From positions 900,001 through 964,000 of the forward strand of contig NW_026731924.1 in the NCBI RefSeq assembly GCF_028476545.1: 64,000 bases of DNA, read 5' to 3'. Under the pieces are notes generated by a model. It searched no databases, was not told where the DNA came from, and worked only from the letters and a program-made list of their open reading frames with translations. Position numbers and translations under genes: made by a program. The DNA is from Physella acuta (lineage: Eukaryota > Mollusca > Gastropoda > Physidae). Positions 57,386 through 64,000 of this stretch are shown piece after piece; position 1 is the stretch's first letter; each line of letters opens with the position of its first letter.

Positions 57386-58604
57386 TTACATTGATTCATT
57401 CTACAACAACATGTGACATTGTGGAAAAATTGCGTGGATATTGGACAATATGTGCAAAAACTATTTGTATAATGTAACTGTACTTTACTGTACTATAAGC
57501 CTAATATAATAAAATATAATATCAGACATAGATCTATATATGATCGATAATTTTGATATAGATCTAGATTAATCTAGATCTAGGCCTAATAAAAACAACA
57601 CAAACACATGCCTGTGTAAGTCGCCATTTTAAATTGTTTTTTGTAAATGAGAGTAGCTTCCCCCGTTGAAGCCGATGTTTCGACGAATAAGTTAGGGTTA
57701 TTTGTAATCGCTTTATAGATCTACTATTTTATAGCGAAATGCGACCCCGTAAGGATAAATAGCGAATTAATTTCGAATTTTAAAAAAGAGATACATTTAA
57801 TATCTCCCTGGAAGAAACTCTGGTAGGGGGGAGGGGGTCAGTAATTTTGTGACGGTGTGTGATGAGGGGGAGGGAGGGGGGTTCAGATGGTGCGACGTCA
57901 CACTTTTGCATTATAAAAAAGCAATGTTAGAAAATGAATTTTAGACATCATTTCACGTTTTAGAAAATTACATTTATTATTAAAAAAAAATATGGCGGCG
58001 CCCCGGCAGTAAGGCGGCGCTGTTTGACATTCAAGAGTTCACTAAAGGCTATCTTTGAACCTGGGGTCCGTTTATAGCGTCAGCGTCAAATTGCATAGGC
58101 GCATCAGCCGGCACCCAGCCGGTCGCGTAATCCGGTACTCCCTGGGCTCCCCCTCGAACTCTACGGCATCTATATTCGTTTTAATGAGCACCATTCAGAG
58201 AGGATACGGATGGCTACTAAAATCGATACCTAAATCGAATAAGGGGTGTCCTCCAGCGCATCAGCAATAGTAAAGGTTTGGTGCCCCGAGATGGCCAGTG
58301 GCTACCTGAGTGAAAGAGATCAGTTGATTGCGCATCCTTTATGGGTATTACTTATTCAACGATCGAACTGCAACAGGGGCGGCCTTCAACACCCCCCTCC
58401 CCGGTTTACGGATGACACCAAGCACAGGAGCACCTTATGGCGGATTAAAACCGAACCAGGGGTAGCATCTGGCTACATACGGTAGTGTAACACGTCACTC
58501 CCGCGACACCCTTAGGCGTTCGATGGAAGGTGTTCAACCTAACTATTACAAAGAACGATTAACGTAAAGTCGGTTATTTCAAGCATCACGCCCAACGACG
58601 TCTG
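57386..58604. other. Intergenic DNA, GC-richer at 58,030-58,600, no gene recognised
   Basis: Two overlapping open frames (58,055-58,270 and 58,246-58,485, +) exist in the GC-richer part, but the translations resemble nothing I know, and there are no splice or start features that favour them. Confidence 0.4.
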
Positions 58605-58858
58605 GTCGGTAAAGTGGACAAACCCGCGCCCCAGCAGCAAAGATTAGAAAAACAGTGGCGTTGTTTACATTTTAACTATCTCAGTTTTAGAAAATAAGGT
58701 CACACGACTAAAAATACACAATTATTAACGCGTCGGTAAAGTGGACAAACCCGCGCCCCAGCAGCAAAGATTAGAAAAACAGTGGCGTTGTTTACATTTT
58801 AACTATCTCAGTTTTAGAAAATAAGGTCACACGACTAAAAATACACAATTATTAACGC
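58605..58858. repeat. Perfect 127-bp tandem duplication
   Basis: The segment starting GTCGGTAAAGTGGACAAACC and ending CACAATTATTAACGC occurs twice back to back with no differences that I can see, which points to a very recent duplication or an assembly artefact. Confidence 0.9.
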
Positions 58859-59544
58859 GTTGATCAAACCCTTACAAATTGTTTCATTACCCTGGTATGT
58901 AAAACTAGATCGTAGCAACGCGGACGGGTACACTAGTTAGTGTAAACATTCTTTAAAATGTCACTGTGACCAGGAAGGAGATGTTGATATCTATGATTGA
59001 ATTTATTTTTAAATCTCATTATTTTTTTATTATGATGCTGTTAAGATGTTATGAAACTAATTGTAGATAAGCCCATCGGGTCAGTAACTTAGCCATCATA
59101 AGTATTTAACAAACAGAAGCACCTAAAATAGATATCAAGGAACTTATTAATTAATTTGCAGAATTAAAAGCATGAGGAAGAAACAGATCTAAATAAATCA
59201 TGAGCAGTTTTTAAAAAATGGTGTTATTGGCGTCACAGCGTTGGGTGTTCCCCTACGTGTTACCAAAGGTATTCACCCGATCGTCCCCAACAACTTTGCA
59301 TTTTCGGTGGGATGTCACCCCTCTTTGACTTATCTTTCATTATTTTAGCTGGATGCAACATAAGCTTGACAAACAATTGTACAATGCTGCACTCACTTAT
59401 TACTCTATTTGGTTACTTAAAAAAACAAAAACAAAAAAAGATGTAAGCCTGTAACATTTTTACTAAACTACGGGGTAGTAGGCCTACATCATATGTAAAA
59501 TAAACAAATATTAAAAACTACATCAAAAGTAGCGGTTGATTTCT

Positions 59545-59633
59545 TCGTTTCACTCCGTTATAGCCTAACGGCTGACAAAAGGGCCCTCTAATAAATTTTG
59601 CATAGGGGCCCGAAAATCCTAGCTACGCCACTG
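59545..59633 (-). mobile_element. Fragment with hAT-like terminus
   Basis: The plus strand ends GGGGCCCGAAAATCCTAGCT + ACGCCACTG; read in reverse it starts CAGTGGCGTAGCTAGG, a terminus typical of hAT-type elements. No matching left end found. Confidence 0.45.
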
Positions 59634-59905
59634 GGCTACATTTATATTTAACCGAACCCCACCAGTTACACATGTACATTCATAGAACCCTTTTTATGAA
59701 GATCGAACCCTAATAATCCAGCGTCCCACATCTCTATTTCATTTCTATTTCACTTATGATCTCATTCTCTCCCTCTTTCCCCGTGGACTTAACACCATCA
59801 CCTGCTTAGTGATTTTTACAAGGTTTGATTTAACTTGCTTCTTTTGTCTGTCTCCATAGATCGGAACCCCCCCCCCCCCCCTTAGGCCTATCTGTGTGGT
59901 GGATC

Positions 59906-60159
59906 CAGTGCCGGCGCCAGGTTATTTTATTTAGCGCCCTAGGCAAAACTGATTAAAAGCGCACCCCCCCCCCGCGCAATTTTTTTCGTGACCCCGTATT
60001 ATCAGAGGGGTAGCGACCCTTCCCGTCGCCCGGGGACAAACTTTCGATTTGCACCCCCCTCAAACTTTTAATTTGTTTTTTCCAACCCATTTTGGCGTCC
60101 CCCTACGGACAGCGCCCTAGGCGACCGCCTAGTTCGTCTTATAGGTAGCGCCGGCCCTG
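59906..60159. mobile_element. hAT-type MITE, complete, 254 bp
   Basis: The left end CAGTGCCGGCGCC and the right end GCGCCGGCCCTG are inverted (11 of the first 12 positions match). Both sides carry the identical 8-bp target duplication GGTGGATC (59,898-59,905 and 60,160-60,167). CAG termini with an 8-bp duplication are the hAT signature. There is no transposase. Confidence 0.88.
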
Positions 60160-60299
60160 GGTGGATCAATAAATAACAATATTATTATTAGATTAATACG
60201 CTAAATTCTTATTTCTAGACTATTTCTGTTCACCAAAATTGAACGAAACAATGGATATGAAGTTCGCACGGATGCATAAAATTTAGTATTTTCTAAATA

Positions 60300-60345
60300 G
60301 ATCTAGACTCTAGATCTAGATCTAGATCTAGATCTAGATAACCAG
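60300..60345. repeat. (AGATCT)n-type palindromic microsatellite
   Basis: CTAGATCTAGATCTAGATCT and extension. The motif TAGATCTAG is scattered through 57.5-61.3 kb. Confidence 0.7.
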
Positions 60346-60654
60346 TTTACTTTTATTTTTAGAAAGTTTTATTTTTATAAGCAGCAGTTTTTCCTGTTGA
60401 AATAGAGTTGTGCTTCGGCTTACACATAAACAAATCGCAAACGACTCAAATGTCTAACATTTCAAAGCACGTTATTTTTTTTATTAATTTTTTTTGTAAC
60501 TTAAAAAATATTAATAGTGAATACCAACATAGATCTTGTAGGGCTAGATGTAATCTAGAATCTAGATGTACTTATTACTAGAAGGGTAAAGCGTCAATTA
60601 ATAATTTAGCGTCGGAAATTATCCAGTAATGAGTTGATATTCTCAAAATTCTGG

Positions 60655-60800
60655 GGTAATCTATCGTTTTAGGTACGTAAAATCGCCCGCGACTAGATCT
60701 AGTAATGTACGAAAAAGTTACCTCATCGTCAAGGCCTTTAATAGAAGTTTATTGTGATATATTTGTGTCAAATATTATAAATAAATGAATAATAAACATA
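60655..60800 (-). repeat. Dispersed repeat H, inverted copy
   Basis: Reverse complement of 57,240-57,385. Together they bracket about 3.5 kb as long inverted repeats. Confidence 0.65.
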
Positions 60801-60829
60801 AATCAATGGCTAAATATATCAAACTTTAA

Positions 60830-61012
60830 ACAGCAGTGTTTGCTAGCAGGATTTGCTATATAAAAAGCGGCAATCTGAAAGTTAGAGTGGCTTCCCCTGA
60901 ATCTTGCGCTATAAGTTTACAGTACAAAAAAATAAACAAGATGGCTGCTAAAGTAAATGAGCATGGTTGCATCTGTTGGAAACATCGCTAGTCTTCATTT
61001 ATTACTGAAAAT
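60830..61012 (-). repeat. Dispersed repeat F, inverted copy
   Basis: Reverse complement of 54,414-54,585 (CAAGATGGCTGCTAAAGTAA, ATGAGCATGGTTGCATCTGT). Confidence 0.65.
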
Positions 61013-61094
61013 TCAATTGTTTAAAAACAGGCACATAAATGAAACATGGGAACATTTTTGTATTTTTCAAAACTTAAATCCTTCTCAAAATGTG

Positions 61095-61353
61095 AAATAA
61101 TTATAAAAATTTAAGGAGTCACCTGTTTTTCACATTACTAGTCGCGGGCAATTTTACGTACCTAAAACAATAGATTACCGTATTCTGGTAATCTTAGATT
61201 TAGATTACTAAGATTAGTTACTTAGAATCCAGATCTAGTAGTTAGTTAGTCTCTTAGACCTTAGATCTAGTAATCTATCGTTTTAGGTACCTAAATTCGC
61301 CCGCGACTAGTAATGTGAAAAACAGGTGACTCCTTAAATTTTAATAATTATTT
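61095..61353. mobile_element. Foldback element, arms about 85 bp
   Basis: The left arm (TTAAGGAGTCACCTGTTTTT, CACATTACTAGTCGCGGGCA) is mirrored by the right arm (GCGACTAGTAATGTGAAAAA, CAGGTGACTCCTTAA), with about 90 bp of AT-rich loop between. A non-autonomous foldback/MITE is likely. Confidence 0.75.
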
Positions 61354-61377
61354 CAGGATGATATTTTGAGTCGTCCC

Positions 61378-61800
61378 TTTGAATCCCGGTCAGAACGGCT
61401 TCCCCCGTTTCTATCTGACAACTAGCGTAACAATGATGTAACGTTACTAAAAATAGCAGAGAAAATTGTCGCATGGTACCTCATGCAGGAAATGGATTTT
61501 GGAAAAAGTAAACAGCATTAATGTAGTTAATCATGGTAAATATCTTAAACATATATTAATCTAGGAACTGTCAGGCGCTTTTGCGTGGTGGTCGGTTGTT
61601 TTTTTGTTGTAGTTCAGTTTTTCTGAAGTGCTCTACAAGAAATGCTTGTATTAATTAGAACTACATATCTCGCAAATTTTTCTGGCATTTTAAGGCATAG
61701 TATCCATTTCCTTAGCATCTCGCATTAAAATGATGAGATTTTGAGAGATTAGCAGTGTTTTTTCATTTGTCATATATAGGACCCTCAAAATAAACTTAAA
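61378..61800 (-). repeat. Dispersed repeat G, inverted copy
   Basis: Reverse complement of 55,430-55,810, with moderate divergence. Confidence 0.7.
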
Positions 61801-61859
61801 AAACAGGTAAAAAAACAAAGCGTGATGCTGGATTACGCATAAAACCTCTTGATTTTGAT

Positions 61860-62025
61860 AAATCTAGATTGATAATTTTTGCCCGATTATAATAAATCCT
61901 CTATATTTCGGATGTGATGAAGGACTGAGGTGTAATACGGTGAAAATTGTTAAAATTTCAAGTGATTTTTGTGCACGTTTACAATACTTTCTCTATACTT
62001 CGTATATACGAGAAAGTAAAAAACA
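61860..62025 (+). mobile_element. Terminal fragment sharing the element E hairpin
   Basis: Ends ACTTTCTCTATACTTCGTAT then ATACGAGAAAGTAAAAAAC, a clean stem (ACTTTCTC/GAGAAAGT); same 3' terminus as 17,390-18,068. Confidence 0.55.
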
Positions 62026-62674
62026 AAGAAATGAATTAAAATAATTAAATGACATAAGGAAGGCGTCAACAAAAACTCAAACGCAAAACTCGCAATTTCA
62101 CCCATCCACTTTAAACAGTCATTAAAAATTATACTAGAAAATCTCATTTTGTTAATTTCCTTACTAATTTTGACTTTATAATTCTATGGCGGTCGCGGGT
62201 TACTTACTTTTTAGTAAAGGGGGTCTCCTCTTAAAAAAGTTTGGGAATCCATGCCAAATAATATTGACCATAATGTCAGATTTGTTACGTTTCACTTTTT
62301 GGCTATTGAAGTTTTTAAAAACTGAATGATCATGTTTTCTAATTTATAATGGAATAGGATTAATTAGGGAATAATTTAATATAAAATTGAATGAGTCAGG
62401 CTAATAAATATGGGTCTATCTATAAACATTGCAATTTCGTGGCCAATTCAATATCAAACGTACTAGAATTCACTTTTAAGAACAGTGTTTCAGACAAAGT
62501 CATCTTTCTAAAAAATTATGAGAATAGTTTCCTATAAGAATTTTCTATTTCTTTGTGTGTTGTTTTGATTTTTGCTGTTTAATAAGTTTGCCTTGTTTAA
62601 TAAGTGTATTAGAGTCTGTTTCATGTCTTCCCATTTGATGTGAGCTCCAATCTTCCATCCTTTGTTGCAGGAAG

Positions 62675-62809
62675 ATGATTGAGTCCCGGGTATTTCATAT
62701 CCAAAATCAAGCTAACACAGCCTTCAGTGTTATGCAAGAGCTTCGAATCAATCAGCAGCTTTGTGACATTGTACTTTGTGTGGGTGGAGCCAAGTATTCA
62801 GCACACCGT
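62675..62809 (+). CDS. BTB/Kelch-like protein, first coding exon (gene continues beyond the window)
   Basis: Acceptor CCTTTGTTGCAG at 62,670, start ATG 62,675, donor CGT|GTAAGT at 62,810: 45 codons, phase 0 out. It reads MIESRVFHIQNQANTAFSVM, QELRINQQLCDIVLCVGGAK and YSAHR. The pattern (h-x-x-ELR-x-x-QLCD-h-h-L-x-V...SAHR) is the start of a BTB domain as in KLHL and KEAP1-type Cullin-3 adaptors. Which KLHL family member it is cannot be told from 45 residues. The acceptor upstream implies at least one 5' UTR exon in the 58-62 kb region. The gene runs away from URB2, so the two may share the intervening region as promoters. Confidence 0.82.
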
Positions 62810-64000
62810 GTAAGTACTGTGTGGGTGGAGCACACCGTGTAAGTACTGTGTGGGTGGAGCACACTGTGTAAGTACTGTGGGTGGAGCACACTGTGTAAGT
62901 ACTGTGTGGGTGGAGCGCACTGTAAGTACTGTGTGGGTGGAGCACACCGTGTAAGTACTGTGTGGGTGGAGCACACTGTGTAAGTACTGTGGGTGGAGCA
63001 CACTGTGTAAGTACTGTGTGGGTGGAGCGCACTGTAAGTACTGTGTGGGTGGAGCACACTGTGTAAGTACTGTGTGGGTGGAGCACACTGTGTAAGTACT
63101 GTGTGGGTGGAGCACACTGTGTAAGTACTGTGTGGGTGGAGCACACTGTGTAAGTACTGTGTGGGTGGAGCACACTGTGTAAGTACTGTGTGGGTGGAGC
63201 ACACTGTGTAAGTACTGTGTGGGTGGAGCACACTGTGTAAGTACTGTGTGGGTGGAGCACACTGTGTAAGTACTGTGTGGGTGGAGCACACTGTGTAAGT
63301 ACTGTGTGGGTGGAGCGCACTGTGTAAGTACTGTGTGGGTGGAGCGCACTGTAAGTACTGTGTGGGTGGAGCACACTGTGTAAGTACTGTGTGGGTGGAG
63401 CACACTGTAAGTACTGTGTGGGTGGAGCACACTGTGTAAGTACTGTGTGGGTGGAGCACACTGTGTAAGTACTGTGTGGGTGGAGCACACTGTGTAAGTA
63501 CTGTGTGGGTGGAGCACACTGTGTAAGTACTGTGTGGGTGGAGCACACTGTGTAAGTACTGTGTGGGTGGAGCACACTGTGTAAGTACTGTGTGGGTGGT
63601 GCACACTGTGTAAGTACTGTGTGGGTGGAGCACACTGTAAGTACTGTGTGGGTGGAGCACACTGTAAGTACTGTGTGGGTGGAGCACACTGTAAGTACTG
63701 TGTGGGTGGAGCACACTGTAAGTACTGTGTGGGTGGAGCACACTGTAAGTACTGTGTGGGTGGAGCACACTGTAAGTACTGTGTGGGTGGAGCACACTGT
63801 GTAAGTACTGTGTGGGTGGAGCACACTGTGTAAGTACTGTGTGGGTGGAGCACACTGTGTAAGTACTGTGTGGGTGGAGCACACTGTGTAAGTACTGTGT
63901 GGGTGGAGCACACCGTGTAAGTACTGTGTGGGTGGAGCCAAGTATTCAGCACACTGTGTAAGTACTGTGTGGGTGGAGCACACCGTGTAAGTACTGTGTG
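62780..64000. repeat. 29/27-bp array carrying the BTB exon's donor, more than 40 copies, runs off the window
   Basis: The unit is GTGTGGGTGGAGCACACTGT + GTAAGTACT. It descends from the exon end GTGGGTGGAGCCAAGTATTC...CACCGT|GTAAGTACT. Most units have lost CAAGTATTCAGC, but one near 63,928 keeps it. Every unit keeps GTAAGT; the 27-bp type lacks one GT before it. The minus strand is open in all three frames over about 1.2 kb, which is a repeat effect. Confidence 0.93.

Noticed and set aside
62748-63983. Three long minus-strand open frames of 376-411 codons
   Set aside because: They are the complement of the 29/27-bp donor array. Period and lack of stops in the unit explain all three frames.

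Overview
The window looks like nuclear DNA from an animal, most likely a mollusc and probably a gastropod. It has spliced genes with long introns, AT-rich non-coding DNA, two families of tRNA-derived SINEs, a hAT-type MITE and a U12-type intron. The species assignment is inference. By eye, roughly half of the window is tandem repeat. I saw no virus-like or LTR element.

Layout. (1) Bases 1-4,150 hold a degenerate satellite, simple repeats, three minisatellites and a SINE. (2) Bases 5,029-9,001 (+) hold a two-exon coding region for an unrecognised protein of about 638 residues, with two in-frame coding minisatellites and a basic, disordered-looking C-terminal half. (3) Bases about 8,995-54,801 (-) hold a nearly complete URB2 gene (nucleolar pre-ribosome factor). 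I rebuilt it as 31 coding exons (about 1,353 residues) from splice sites, codon phase and remembered similarity to vertebrate URB2. The exons total about 4 kb; the rest is intron, and almost every intron is packed with a minisatellite. The largest is 12.3 kb. (4) Bases 54.8-62.6 kb are an intergenic or 5' region with a plausible URB2 promoter, inverted dispersed repeats, a foldback element, a hAT MITE and a perfect 127-bp duplication. (5) Bases 62,675-62,809 (+) are the first coding exon of a BTB/Kelch-like gene, followed by a tandem array that runs off the window.

The main discovery is a rule linking the arrays to the genes. In many introns the repeat unit is not random intron sequence but a copy of the exon-intron junction itself. 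Units carry the working 5' splice site (URB2 exons 3, 4, 5, 6, 7, 18, 27, 28 and the BTB exon) or the working 3' splice site (exons 20 and 23), and in the last exon the stop codon. One of them multiplies a minor-spliceosome AT-AC donor eight times. Some arrays (exons 5 and 27) stay in frame across units, so use of different donor copies would lengthen the protein in fixed steps. Others put a stop into any mis-spliced product, so only the outermost copy can serve.

Exon coordinates come from reading by eye. Codon phase agrees at every junction except exon 3/exon 4, which is flagged.
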